Under the pieces are notes generated by a model. The model searched no databases, was not told the DNA's origin, and was given only the letters and a program-made list of their open reading frames with translations. This document shows positions 9,249-18,047 of a stretch of 64,000 bases of DNA, piece after piece; positions within the stretch are counted from its first letter, which is position 1; every line of letters starts with the position of its first letter. Both the position numbers and the translations under genes were made by a program. The DNA is taken from the NCBI GenBank assembly GCA_024404025.1, contig JAKSQP010000001.1, positions 186,001 to 250,000 of the forward strand, in the 5' to 3' direction. This DNA is from Clostridia bacterium (GTDB taxonomy: Bacteria > Bacillota > Clostridia > Oscillospirales > Acutalibacteraceae).

Positions 9249-10511
9249 ATGAAAAAGTTGATCATAAACGGCGGAAGAAGACTTTGCGGAGAGGTTAATC
9301 TTCAAGGCGCAAAGAACAGCGTTCTGCCTATCCTTGCGGCAGCTGCTGCCGCCGACGGAATAAGCGTAATACATAATTGTCCGCATCTTTCGGATGTTGA
9401 TGCGTCAATAAAAATATTAAGACATATCGGGTGCAGGGTAGATATAGAGAATGAAACGGTCATCGTTGATTCGACCGATGCATCCGGATGGGAAATACCC
9501 GAAGCGCTCATGAGAGAAATGCGTTCTTCGATCATTTTTCTCGGCGCATTGCTTTCAAGATTCGGTAGGGGCACCGTTGCGGCACCCGGAGGCTGCGAAA
9601 TCGGATTAAGACCCATTGATTATCATCTTGAAGCATTTGCCGGAATGGGCGTTGAGATAAACGAAAACGGGGGGATAATCGAATGCATCTGCCCGAAAGG
9701 AATTTGCGGCAGAAGGCTTTCGCTGAATTTTCCGAGCGTAGGTGCAACCGAAAACATTATTCTCGCTTCAATAAAAGCAAAGGGCGAAACGGTTATCACA
9801 AATGCCGCAAGAGAGCCGGAAATAAAAGATCTTGCGGATTTTCTGAATAAGTGCGGAGCTGATATAAGAGGCGCAGGAGGGAGCATAATAACAATATGCG
9901 GAGTTGAAACGATTCATTCTGCGGAGCATTCTGTTATTCCTGACAGGATCATCGCTTCAACTTATATGGCTGCTGCTGCCTGCACCGGCGGAAAAATAAC
10001 AATAAACGGTGCAGAGAGAAAGCATCTTGCACCGATTATTCCCGTGTTTGAAGAATCGGGATGCTCCGTGAAATCCGATGAAAACAGAATCGAAATAGCT
10101 GCGCCCGAAAAGCTTCGCAGAATACGATATGTCAAAACAATGCCTTATCCGGGATTTCCGACCGATTCGCAGTCGCTGATAACGGTTATGGCTTCAATCG
10201 GAAAAGGAACAAGCGTTATTTCGGAAAGCATTTTCGAAAATCGCTTCAGATTCGTTCCCGAACTTATCCGGATGGGTGCGAATATAAGAGTTGAGAACGG
10301 CTGCCTTGCAATTGCAGAGGGTGTTGAAAAGCTTCACGGCGCAAATGTTGCGGCAACGGATCTTCGGGGCGGAACGGCGCTTGTTGTTGCCGGCCTCTGC
10401 GCAGAAGGAGAAACACGGATTGGAAAAATTTCCTGCATTTACAGAGGATTTTACGATATTGAAAAATACTTTTCGTCTCTCGGGGCGGATATAAGATCAG
10501 TGAACGGGTGA
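9249..10511 (+). CDS. murA: UDP-GlcNAc 1-carboxyvinyltransferase
   Basis: Transfers enolpyruvate from PEP to UDP-GlcNAc, the first committed step of peptidoglycan synthesis. The catalytic cysteine is present (C116 in PGGCEIGLRP); this is the residue fosfomycin alkylates, so sensitivity at the target level is expected. The N-terminal KNSVLPILAAA motif and the inside-out alpha/beta repeats are intact at 420 residues. It follows murG after 60 bp with no recognisable element, and GGGAG precedes the ATG. Many Firmicutes carry two paralogues (MurA and MurAB/MurZ); this is the copy in the division cluster. Confidence 0.93.
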   Translation: MKKLIINGGRRLCGEVNLQGAKNSVLPILAAAAAADGISVIHNCPHLSDVDASIKILRHIGCRVDIENETVIVDSTDASGWEIPEALMREMRSSIIFLGALLSRFGRGTVAAPGGCEIGLRPIDYHLEAFAGMGVEINENGGIIECICPKGICGRRLSLNFPSVGATENIILASIKAKGETVITNAAREPEIKDLADFLNKCGADIRGAGGSIITICGVETIHSAEHSVIPDRIIASTYMAAAACTGGKITINGAERKHLAPIIPVFEESGCSVKSDENRIEIAAPEKLRRIRYVKTMPYPGFPTDSQSLITVMASIGKGTSVISESIFENRFRFVPELIRMGANIRVENGCLAIAEGVEKLHGANVAATDLRGGTALVVAGLCAEGETRIGKISCIYRGFYDIEKYFSSLGADIRSVNG

Positions 10512-10515
10512 AAAG

Positions 10516-11568
10516 ATGGGAAACGAATTTGAAAATTCCGGCGAACGCCGGCTGACTGCCGAAGAGCGTGAAGAGCGCATAAAAAAAATGAAAAGAAAAA
10601 GGAAAAGAAGGCTGGCACTTGTTGTGACGGTTTTCTGCCTTATTATCATTCTGACGGCAGGTCCGATTATTGTGTTTGCCGCCTTGAGAGTCAGAAATTT
10701 CAGCCTTGAAGGTCAGAGCCCGTATACAAAAGACGAAATTATTCTTGCAAGCGGAGTTCCGGAGGGCAGAAGTCTTCTGTTTGTTGATGTTGATGATGTC
10801 AAAAACAGAATAGAATCCGGGCTTCCGTATATTGCGGATGTTAAAGTGCTTAAAAAATTCCCCGGAACAATTATCATAAGATACGGCGAAGCCGAAAAGC
10901 AGTTTGCGATTCAGGTGACTGAAAATTCGTATGCGGTTCTTTCGCCGTCATTCAGAGTGATAGAAACAACCGAAGTTTTCCCCGAAGGCGCAACCCTCAT
11001 TTCGGGCACTCCCGCCGTGCTTGCGGTCAAGGGAGAATATATTTCGTTTAACGGAAATGCCGCATCCTTTGACGAAAGCGGGAAACCGGTCGGCGATGAT
11101 TCGCTTTCGCTCCTTATGGAAATTTCAAATTCAATTGCGGAAAATGAGCTTGAGGATATAAACCTCATCAACATCGGCTCTCCTACTCATATTTATCTGA
11201 TTTATAATGAAAGAATAGTGATGAATCTGGGCGACAGCTCAAATATTTCAAGAAAAATAGCTCTCGGCAAAAAGGTTATCGAAGCCGAAAATCAAAATTC
11301 GATTTATCAGACGGGCGTTATTAATCTGACCGTTGATATGCAGGCGTTTTTCAGCGAAGAGGCAAAGAAAGATATTCCGGAGCTGCTTGAATATTTCGGC
11401 GATGAAGTTCCCGAAGAGGAAGAACCGCTGACGGATGAAGACGGCAATCCCGTTGAACCCGAAACCGATGAAAACGGTGAACCGGCAGAAAATGAAGAAG
11501 AAACCGGCGAAGATGAAGAGGAAGAAACGGCTGCCGAAAATAATGAGGATGAGGAAGAAGAGGAATAA
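10516..11568 (+). CDS. ftsQ: FtsQ/DivIB cell-division protein with very acidic tail
   Basis: Bitopic membrane protein of the FtsQ-FtsL-DivIC divisome subcomplex. A basic cytoplasmic N-terminus (KKMKRKRKRR) leads to one membrane segment (about residues 35-57), then a POTRA domain starting RVRNFSLEGQSPYTKDEI, and the extracellular beta domain. From about residue 298 the protein is a low-complexity tail dominated by Glu and Asp, about 50 residues long. Acidic tails occur in some Gram-positive DivIB proteins, but this one is unusually long and uniform. It starts four bases after murA; the ribosome site (GGGTG) is modest. Confidence 0.88.
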   Translation: MGNEFENSGERRLTAEEREERIKKMKRKRKRRLALVVTVFCLIIILTAGPIIVFAALRVRNFSLEGQSPYTKDEIILASGVPEGRSLLFVDVDDVKNRIESGLPYIADVKVLKKFPGTIIIRYGEAEKQFAIQVTENSYAVLSPSFRVIETTEVFPEGATLISGTPAVLAVKGEYISFNGNAASFDESGKPVGDDSLSLLMEISNSIAENELEDINLINIGSPTHIYLIYNERIVMNLGDSSNISRKIALGKKVIEAENQNSIYQTGVINLTVDMQAFFSEEAKKDIPELLEYFGDEVPEEEEPLTDEDGNPVEPETDENGEPAENEEETGEDEEEETAAENNEDEEEEE

Positions 11569-11643
11569 TCGGAATAAAAACGCAGAAAATGTTTACAAAT
11601 TGTAAAATATTCCGCATATAATAATGTTTTTTTATAATTATTC

Positions 11644-11672
11644 TTGTATTTTTAAAAATAATATGTTAATAT
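11644..11672 (+). promoter_or_regulatory. Candidate promoter for ftsZ
   Basis: TTGTAT, 17 bases, TAATAT, in the AT-rich 159-bp gap between ftsQ and ftsZ. It would give ftsZ its own transcript in addition to read-through from the mur operon. I saw no riboswitch-like structure in the gap. Confidence 0.45.
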
Positions 11673-11727
11673 GATTTCGTTTAAAATGCGAAAATTTACA
11701 GAAATTAAAATTTAGGAGGTCAACCAA

Positions 11728-12963
11728 ATGGCATTTGAAATTGACAACGATTTTGAAAGCGCAGTGCAGATAAAGGTAATCGGTGTCGGCGGCGGCGGCG
11801 GAAACGCAGTCAACAGAATGATAACCTCCGGCGTTCTCGGCGCAGAATTTATTGCAGTAAACACGGACAAGCAGGTTCTTGTTCATTCAAAGGCAACTCA
11901 TAAAATTCAGATCGGTGAAAAATCAACTCACGGTCAGGGCGCAGGCGGCAAGCCCGAAATCGGCGCAAAGGCTGCTGAAGAAAGCAGAGATTCCATTGCC
12001 GATGCTCTCAAGGGCACGGATATGGTATTCATTACTGCCGGTATGGGCGGCGGCACAGGCACGGGCGCAGCTCCCGTTATTGCTTCTGTTGCAAAGGATA
12101 TGGGATGCCTCACCATCGGTGTTGTTACAAAGCCCTTCAAGTTTGAAGGCAAAAAGAGAATGCTTCAGGCTCAGGACGGCATTTCAAAGCTTGCCGAATC
12201 CGTAGACAGCCTTATCGTTATTCCGAATGACAGACTTCGTGCGCTTGACGAAAAGAAAAAGACAATTGCAGAAGCTTTTGCAGAGGCTGATGAAGTTCTT
12301 CTTCAGGGCGTTAAGAGCATTTCAGAGCTTATCAAAGTTCCCGGCTTTATCAACCTTGACTTCGCTGATGTTACCAGCGTTATGAAGGAAGCCGGCTATG
12401 CTCACATGGGCGTAGGCAGAGCAAAGGGCAAAGACAAGGCAGAATGCGCAGCAAACGCAGCAGTTTCAAGCCCGCTTCTTGAAACCTCAATCGCAGGTGC
12501 AAAGGGCGTTATTATCAGCATTACCGCTTCAGAAGATGTTGATCTTGAAGAAGTTGAAAATGCAGCAGAAATCATCACCGAAAAGGCTCATGTTGATGCA
12601 AACATCACCTGGGGTATCGCATTTGATTCCGAGCTTGACGATGAAATGGTTATCACGGTTATCGCTACCGGTTTTGATTCAAAAACTCCCGCAGCTGAAG
12701 CTCCCAAGGCTCCCGCAGCAAGCGTTAATCCTTTTGCAGCGGCAAGAGCAGCTTCCACGGCGGCTCCTCAGGCAGCTCCCGCAGCTCCCAAAGCTCCCGC
12801 GGCTCCTTCGGCTCCCAGCATTCCGAAGTTCGGCTCGAACGCAGCTCCCGCAGCCGATGCGGCTCCCGCAGCTCCCGTTGTTCCCAAGGCAAATGACAAC
12901 GGCTTTGATGAAAACCAGTTTTATGTAATGATAAACGACATCATTAAGGATAACGACAAATAA
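11728..12963 (+). CDS. ftsZ: Tubulin-like division GTPase with atypical C-terminal tail
   Basis: Polymerises into the Z-ring at midcell. The GTP-binding signature [12 protein letters not shown] is at about residues 105-116, and the T7 loop (NLDFADV) is intact. After residue ~320 comes an Ala/Pro-rich linker (repeated APKAPAAP-like blocks). The C-terminus then reads [18 protein letters not shown] instead of the usual D-I-P-x-F-[LI] tail that binds FtsA, SepF, ZapD and similar partners. The ribosome site is AGGAGG. The length (411) is normal. It is last of the cluster and followed by a bidirectional terminator. No ftsA or sepF is seen in the window. Confidence 0.97.
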   Translation: MAFEIDNDFESAVQIKVIGVGGGGGNAVNRMITSGVLGAEFIAVNTDKQVLVHSKATHKIQIGEKSTHGQGAGGKPEIGAKAAEESRDSIADALKGTDMVFITAGMGGGTGTGAAPVIASVAKDMGCLTIGVVTKPFKFEGKKRMLQAQDGISKLAESVDSLIVIPNDRLRALDEKKKTIAEAFAEADEVLLQGVKSISELIKVPGFINLDFADVTSVMKEAGYAHMGVGRAKGKDKAECAANAAVSSPLLETSIAGAKGVIISITASEDVDLEEVENAAEIITEKAHVDANITWGIAFDSELDDEMVITVIATGFDSKTPAAEAPKAPAASVNPFAAARAASTAAPQAAPAAPKAPAAPSAPSIPKFGSNAAPAADAAPAAPVVPKANDNGFDENQFYVMINDIIKDNDK

Positions 12964-12980
12964 GCAATAAAAACAGTAAA

Positions 12981-13006
12981 ACGGGCACATCAATTGATGT
13001 GCCCGT
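12981..13006. terminator. Bidirectional terminator between ftsZ and the potassium-uptake operon
   Basis: A perfect 26-bp palindrome with each arm beginning ACGGGCACATC. It is followed by TAATTTTAT on the plus strand, and on the minus strand by a T-rich stretch (TTTTACTGTTTTTATT). It ends ftsZ from the left and ktrA from the right. Confidence 0.85.
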
Positions 13007-13027
13007 TAATTTTATCTTCCGGTTAAT

Positions 13028-13678
13028 TTATTTGGCGTTTCTGACCTTTTCAAGCGAATTATAATCGCCGAGAAGAATAAGAACGGAATCCTTTTCTATG
13101 ATATAATCCGCATCGGGTGAAATTTTTGTCTGATCGTTCATGCGTACTCCGATTATGAAAACGCCGAATTTTGCCCTGATATTCAATTCACGCAGAGAAT
13201 GACCGACCCATGTTTTCGGGGCTGAAAGCTCCGATATGCCGTAATCTTCGGAAAGCTCAATATGCTCAAGGATATTCGGAGCCGAAAGAATTCTTGCGGT
13301 TTTGTCTGCCATAATGTGTTCGGGAATTATGACCTTATCAGCTCCGAGCTTGCGGAGAATTTCGGAATGGGTTTCGTCATAGGTCTTGCAGATGATCTGC
13401 GGAATGCCCAAATTCTTCAGATTCATTGTAACGAGCACCGAAGCGGCAAGATCCGAGCCGATGGCAACTATTGCGCAATCGCAGCTCTGAACTCCGAGAC
13501 CCTTGAGAACATCAATATCCTTTGCGTCGGCAATGACCGCCTTTGAAACATTATCCGCAATGTCGTTGATGACGGCTTCGTTTGTGTCGATTGCCAGCAC
13601 ATCCTCGCCAAGCTCATAAAGCTTTGCTGCAATTCTTGTGCCGAATCTGCCGAGACCGATTACTACATAAGACTTCAT
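13028..13678 (-). CDS. ktrA: KtrA/TrkA-type potassium uptake regulator, single RCK
   Basis: Cytoplasmic nucleotide-binding ring subunit that gates a Ktr potassium channel. The N-terminal Rossmann motif GLGRFGTRIA binds NAD(H)/ATP-type ligands, the acidic residue AIDTNE follows strand 2, and a C-terminal TrkA_C domain lies at about residues 135-216. The length (216) is that of the KtrA/C family with one RCK unit, unlike the double-RCK protein at 16624-17982. It is eight bases after the ktrB-like gene on the minus strand, preceded by AGGTG. Confidence 0.88.
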   Translation of the reverse strand: MKSYVVIGLGRFGTRIAAKLYELGEDVLAIDTNEAVINDIADNVSKAVIADAKDIDVLKGLGVQSCDCAIVAIGSDLAASVLVTMNLKNLGIPQIICKTYDETHSEILRKLGADKVIIPEHIMADKTARILSAPNILEHIELSEDYGISELSAPKTWVGHSLRELNIRAKFGVFIIGVRMNDQTKISPDADYIIEKDSVLILLGDYNSLEKVRNAK

Positions 13679-13686
13679 ATTTACAC

Positions 13687-15054
13687 CTATCCTATAAGAA
13701 GATTCGTTTCTGCAAATTTGTGGTTGGCTTTGCTGCTGTCATTTTTAAGGAATCCGATGCTGACCGTCAGAATTCCGACTCTGCCGAAATACATATATAT
13801 GATCATCAGAAGCTGTGCCGGCAGAGAAAGCGATGATGTTATTCCCGTTGAAAGGCCTACCGTTGCGAGAGCGGAAACGGATTCATAAAGTCCTTCCGTG
13901 AAGCCGATTCCCGAACGGAAGCTGATAACGGTAGATCCGAAGAACGAAAGAATAACCATAATCATCGAAACGGTTACTGCATCGAGAATGCTTTTGTTGG
14001 GAATTGTTCTGTTGAAAATATTAACGGATTTGTTTCCCCGTATTCGTGAATAAAGGAAGAGGAAAAGAACAATGAATGTGACGGTTTTAAGACCGCCTGC
14101 AGTTGAGCCGGAGCTGCCGCCGATGAACATAAGAAAAATTGTTATTGCCTTTCCGCCTTCGGTCATTGCGCCCTGATTGATTCCCGCAAAACCCGCCGTT
14201 CTTGTTGTTGCCGATTGGAAAAAGCCCGCAATGATTTTTCCCGGAACGGACATTTTGCCGATAGTGAGCGGATTATTCCATTCAGTTATGCAGAATAAAA
14301 CCGTTCCGATGAAAAGCAGGGCGGCGGTGGTAAGAATAACAAGCTTTGTGTAAACGCTCCATTTTTTGGGGGAATGGTTGCTGCCGATTTCGTCCCAAAC
14401 GAGGAAGCCGAGTCCGCCAATGATGATCAGAAACGAAAGAATCAGGCATACCGCAGGATCTGAGCCGAATTTTATAAGGCTCCGGCCGGGAACTTCAAAT
14501 CCGAAAATATCGAAGCCGGCATTGCAGAATGCGGAAATCGAATGGAAGATTCCGAGAACAACAGATTTTTTCAGCCCGTATTCAGGGAAAAAACGGATCG
14601 CAAGCAACAGAGCGCCTATTCCTTCAACCGAAAGACAATATTTGATAATGCTTTTCTGAATCCTTGTTGCGCTGAAAAGATTATCCGAGCCGAAGGATTG
14701 AGCCATAACCATCCTCTGGTTGATGTTTACCTTCCTTTTCAGGCTGAAAATAACAAGCGATGCGGCGGACATAAATCCGAGTCCGCCGATTTCGATCAAT
14801 CCGAGCAGAACTGCCTGGCCGAAGCCGCTCCACTGCGTCCACGTATCAACAAGAGAAAGACCGGTTACGCAGGTGGCAGAGGTTGCGGTGAAAATCGCAA
14901 TCCTCAATCCGCAGCTTTCACCGTTTCTTGAAGAAAAGGGGAGAAGCAGAAGAAATGTTCCGAGAATGATGATTCCGAGAAAAACAAGCGAAATAAACTG
15001 ACTTATATTCAGCGGCTTTCGCCTTTTGCTTTTTTGATTTGTGAAAAAATTCAA
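13687..15054 (-). CDS. ktrB: KtrB-type potassium channel subunit
   Basis: Membrane pore subunit of the superfamily of K+ transporters, with four M1-P-M2 repeats. Pore loops are visible, such as TATSATCVTGLSLVDTW and the SGSTAGGLKT region near the third repeat. It lacks the longer N-terminal extension of TrkH and is followed directly by a single-RCK KtrA, so a KtrAB system is the best fit. The start is probably TTG at 15054 with GGTGA upstream. A weak minus-strand promoter (TATAAT near 15076) may lie in front, after the terminator of the neighbouring trk operon. Confidence 0.88.
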   Translation of the reverse strand: MNFFTNQKSKRRKPLNISQFISLVFLGIIILGTFLLLLPFSSRNGESCGLRIAIFTATSATCVTGLSLVDTWTQWSGFGQAVLLGLIEIGGLGFMSAASLVIFSLKRKVNINQRMVMAQSFGSDNLFSATRIQKSIIKYCLSVEGIGALLLAIRFFPEYGLKKSVVLGIFHSISAFCNAGFDIFGFEVPGRSLIKFGSDPAVCLILSFLIIIGGLGFLVWDEIGSNHSPKKWSVYTKLVILTTAALLFIGTVLFCITEWNNPLTIGKMSVPGKIIAGFFQSATTRTAGFAGINQGAMTEGGKAITIFLMFIGGSSGSTAGGLKTVTFIVLFLFLYSRIRGNKSVNIFNRTIPNKSILDAVTVSMIMVILSFFGSTVISFRSGIGFTEGLYESVSALATVGLSTGITSSLSLPAQLLMIIYMYFGRVGILTVSIGFLKNDSSKANHKFAETNLLIG

Positions 15055-15099
15055 ATTAAAATCACCGGTATTATAAAAATTTTGCTTGATAAAATGAAA

Positions 15100-15127
15100 A
15101 TCGGACCCGGATTCAACCGGATCCGAT
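15100..15127 (-). terminator. Terminator of the trkA-trkH operon
   Basis: ATCGGACCCGG (15100-15110) pairs with CCGGATCCGAT (15117-15127) with one mismatch and a six-base loop. The minus-strand transcript continues into TTTTCATTTT. It separates the two potassium operons. Confidence 0.75.
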
Positions 15128-15164
15128 ATTCTATTTTAACACACAGAGAGATATAATTCAATAT

Positions 15165-16607
15165 TTATTTTCTTGACCAGGTTGCGGGAGTAAAGAGGAT
15201 AAGAATAGGAATAAGCTCAAGTCTGCCTGCAAGCATATCAATTGACAAAACGACCTTGCTGAGCGACGAAAGATCGGCAAAGTTGGAAGCCGGCCCGAAA
15301 TGACCGAGTCCGGGGCCGATGTTGCTTATGCAGGCAAGCACCGCCGTAAAAGTCGATTCGAGGCTGAATCCGTCAAGCGAAACGATGAGGCAGGATGCAA
15401 AAATAACGATTATATACGATGCTCCGAAAACGAAAACACCCTTTACGATGTTTTCATCAACCGTTTTCTTGTCTATCTTGATGGTTTCAATGCTCCTGGG
15501 ATTCAGAGCTTTTTTGAGGTCTCTTGCAAAGCCCTTAAAGAATATCATGGTTCTTGAAACCTTAAGGCCGCCGCCGGTTGAGCCTGCGCAGGCTCCCATA
15601 AACATAAGCAGAACGAGAATACCCTTTGAAAGCACGGGCCACTTATTGAAATCTATTGAAGAAAAGCCCGTTGTTGTTACAATTGATGAAACCTGGAAGA
15701 ATGCGTGCCTGAAGGCTTCGCCGATGTGATATGTTGTGGCGGTCAGATTAAGACCGATAATAAGAACACTTGCGGTCACAAGTCCGAGATACCAATGAAG
15801 CTCTTCGCTTTTGAGAGCCTGTTTGATATTGCCTTTTATAACGAGATAATAGAGGTTGAAGTTAACGCCGAATATCAGCATAAAAATGCCGATAACTATT
15901 TCCGAATAAAGGCTGTTATAGCCCTCAATGCTGTTGTTGAGAACTGCAAAGCCGCCGGTACCTGCGGTTGCGAATGAGTTGACAATGCTGTCAAACAAGG
16001 GCATTCCGCCGGCAAAAAGGAGAATGATTTCAATAACCGTAAGCACGCAGTAGATTCCGTAAAGAATTCTTGCCGATGCGCCGAGCTTTGAAACAAGCTT
16101 GCCGACTGTCGGCCCGGGGACCTCCGCTCTCATTATGTGCATGGCTGTTCTTTCGGTTTTCGGCATAATGGCAATTACGAAAACAAGGATGCCCATGCCG
16201 CCTATCCAATGGGTGAAGCTTCGCCAGAAAAGAAGACTTTTCGGGAGAGATTCTATTTCCGAAAGAATGGTTGAGCCGGTTGTTGTAAAGCCGGAAACGG
16301 TTTCAAAAAAAGCATCAACAAGATTCGGAATATATCCGCTGATAACAAACGGAAGAGCGCCGAAAAGCGACATTGTGATCCACGAAATTGCAACTATCAG
16401 ATAGCCTTCCTTTGCGTAAAGGGAGGTTTTTTCAGGCTTTTTATGCGTTGAAATCAAACCGATTGCCGCAAGCGCTGCAATTGTGAGCGCAAAAGCAAAA
16501 AACGTATTTTCGCCGTAGATTAACGAACCTATCGCAGGCAGTACAAGCAGAACCGCTTCAACAAGCAAAATTCTGCCAACATTATAAATTACAATTCGAT
16601 GATTCAT
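15165..16607 (-). CDS. trkH: TrkH/TrkG-type potassium transporter membrane subunit
   Basis: Pore-forming subunit of a Trk system. Two extra N-terminal membrane helices precede the four M1-P-M2 units, the feature that separates TrkH from KtrB. Filter-loop glycines are seen in ETVSGFTTTGST, NSFATAGTGGF and SSIVTTTGFSS. The frame opens further upstream (16652), but that part overlaps trkA and lacks a ribosome site, so ATG at 16607 (MNHRIV...) is preferred, giving about 480 residues. It starts 16 bases after the trkA stop. Confidence 0.88.
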   Translation of the reverse strand: MNHRIVIYNVGRILLVEAVLLVLPAIGSLIYGENTFFAFALTIAALAAIGLISTHKKPEKTSLYAKEGYLIVAISWITMSLFGALPFVISGYIPNLVDAFFETVSGFTTTGSTILSEIESLPKSLLFWRSFTHWIGGMGILVFVIAIMPKTERTAMHIMRAEVPGPTVGKLVSKLGASARILYGIYCVLTVIEIILLFAGGMPLFDSIVNSFATAGTGGFAVLNNSIEGYNSLYSEIVIGIFMLIFGVNFNLYYLVIKGNIKQALKSEELHWYLGLVTASVLIIGLNLTATTYHIGEAFRHAFFQVSSIVTTTGFSSIDFNKWPVLSKGILVLLMFMGACAGSTGGGLKVSRTMIFFKGFARDLKKALNPRSIETIKIDKKTVDENIVKGVFVFGASYIIVIFASCLIVSLDGFSLESTFTAVLACISNIGPGLGHFGPASNFADLSSLSKVVLSIDMLAGRLELIPILILFTPATWSRK

Positions 16608-16623
16608 TTCTTTTTCCCGATTC

Positions 16624-17982
16624 TTATACAAATATGTCGTGCAGATCTTCAACGATTCTGCCTGCGGTTATGACGATGACGCTGTCATTTGTTTTCATAA
16701 CATCGGAGCCGCAGGGGAAGATGATTTTGCCGTTGCGGATGATGCAGGCGATGAGAAGATTCGGAAGGAAACACAGATCCTTAAAGGGGATATCGGTATA
16801 TTGCGCATCATCGGGAACGATGAATTCAACCGCCTCAACTCTTCCGCCGACAAGCTTATAGAGAGTCTGCATACTTGAATTTCCGTCTGAATTATGAAGC
16901 GCACGAACATACCTTGTAACAAGGTTACTTGCAACGACCTGGGGAGAAACGATGGTTTCGAGTCCGATTTCGTTGAGGAGCGAGGATGAATGGCGGTTGA
17001 CCTTTGTCAGAACCTTGTTTACGCCCTTTGATTCGGCATACATCGAAACAATGATGTTTTCTTCGTCGATTCCCGTCAGAGCAACAAGCGCATCCTGCCT
17101 GTCGATTCCCAGCTCTTCGAGAATATCCTGGTCTGTTCCGTCGCCGTGGATGATCGAAACATCGTCGGGAAGAAGTTCACTCATTTCACGGCATCTGTTT
17201 TCGTTCATTTCAATGAGTTTGATGTTTCTGCCTGTGTCGGCAAGGAGAGTTGAAAGATAATATGCAATTCTTCCGCCGCCGATTATCATAACATTTTTGA
17301 TTTTTTGCTTATAAACTCCGGTCTGCTTCATAAAGACCGAAAGCTCCGCTCTGATGCCGGTAATGCTGATGATGTCATCCTTGCGCAGAACAAAATCGCC
17401 GGAGGGGATATACACTTCATCTTCACGCTGAACGGCGCATATAAGCACGAATGCCCTGACCTTTTTGCGTATGTCACGGATCGCAACATCGCAGAGCGGG
17501 TTATCCGAATGAATTCTTACACGGGCGATTTCGATTTTGCCTCTTGCAAATGAATCAAGATTTGCGGCAGAGGGAAAGCGGATGATTCTCGATAATTCGT
17601 TTGCCGTTTCAAATTCTGGATTAACTATCATATTTATGCCGAGCTCGGAGCGAAGAAAATGCGTCTGTTTAGCATAGTCCGGGTTGCGAACTCTTGCTAT
17701 GGTATGCTCCGTGCCCATTTTCTTTGCGATAAGGCAGCAGAGAATATTAAGCTCATCAGAGGTCGTAACTGCGATTATGAGCTTTGCCTTTTCGGCACCT
17801 GCTTCCTGAAGCACCGAGCAGTCGGCGCCGTTTCCGCAGATTCCCATAACATCGTAAGCATTGACGGTTGATTCAACAACCTCATCAAGCTTATCAACAA
17901 CAACAATATCATGTCCTTCGGTTGAAAGCATTTTGGTAAGGGTTACGCCGAGCTTGCCCTGGCCGACAATGATAATATGCAT
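16624..17982 (-). CDS. trkA: TrkA potassium uptake regulator, tandem RCK
   Basis: Peripheral gating subunit for TrkH. Two complete RCK units are present: N-terminal GQGKLGVTLTKML with VVDK after strand 2, and a second unit near residue 229 (MIIGGGRIAYYLS) with LIEMNE. Each is followed by a TrkA_C domain. The length (452) is typical of double-domain TrkA. Its promoter overlaps the stop codon of the MFS gene upstream. It forms an operon with trkH. Confidence 0.9.
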   Translation of the reverse strand: MHIIIVGQGKLGVTLTKMLSTEGHDIVVVDKLDEVVESTVNAYDVMGICGNGADCSVLQEAGAEKAKLIIAVTTSDELNILCCLIAKKMGTEHTIARVRNPDYAKQTHFLRSELGINMIVNPEFETANELSRIIRFPSAANLDSFARGKIEIARVRIHSDNPLCDVAIRDIRKKVRAFVLICAVQREDEVYIPSGDFVLRKDDIISITGIRAELSVFMKQTGVYKQKIKNVMIIGGGRIAYYLSTLLADTGRNIKLIEMNENRCREMSELLPDDVSIIHGDGTDQDILEELGIDRQDALVALTGIDEENIIVSMYAESKGVNKVLTKVNRHSSSLLNEIGLETIVSPQVVASNLVTRYVRALHNSDGNSSMQTLYKLVGGRVEAVEFIVPDDAQYTDIPFKDLCFLPNLLIACIIRNGKIIFPCGSDVMKTNDSVIVITAGRIVEDLHDIFV

Positions 17983-18019
17983 AATTGATAATTCTTCCTT
18001 TTTTCAGTAGTAATTATGT

Positions 18020-18047
18020 ATTTTAGCCAATAATCCGGAAATGTCAA
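18020..18047 (-). promoter_or_regulatory. Promoter of trkA-trkH
   Basis: On the minus strand TTGACA, 16 bases, TAAAAT. The -35 box overlaps the MFS stop codon at 18044-18046, so the potassium operon starts immediately after the MFS gene. Confidence 0.6.

Noticed and set aside
11569-11727. Riboswitch or leader RNA upstream of ftsZ
   Set aside because: The gap is very AT-rich with no conserved-looking hairpins or terminator; a simple promoter and strong ribosome site account for it.
12479-12928. Long open frame in another phase within the 3' half of ftsZ (149 codons)
   Set aside because: It is a by-product of the Ala/Pro-rich codon repeats of the FtsZ linker; leucine/glutamine/proline-rich with no site or start support.
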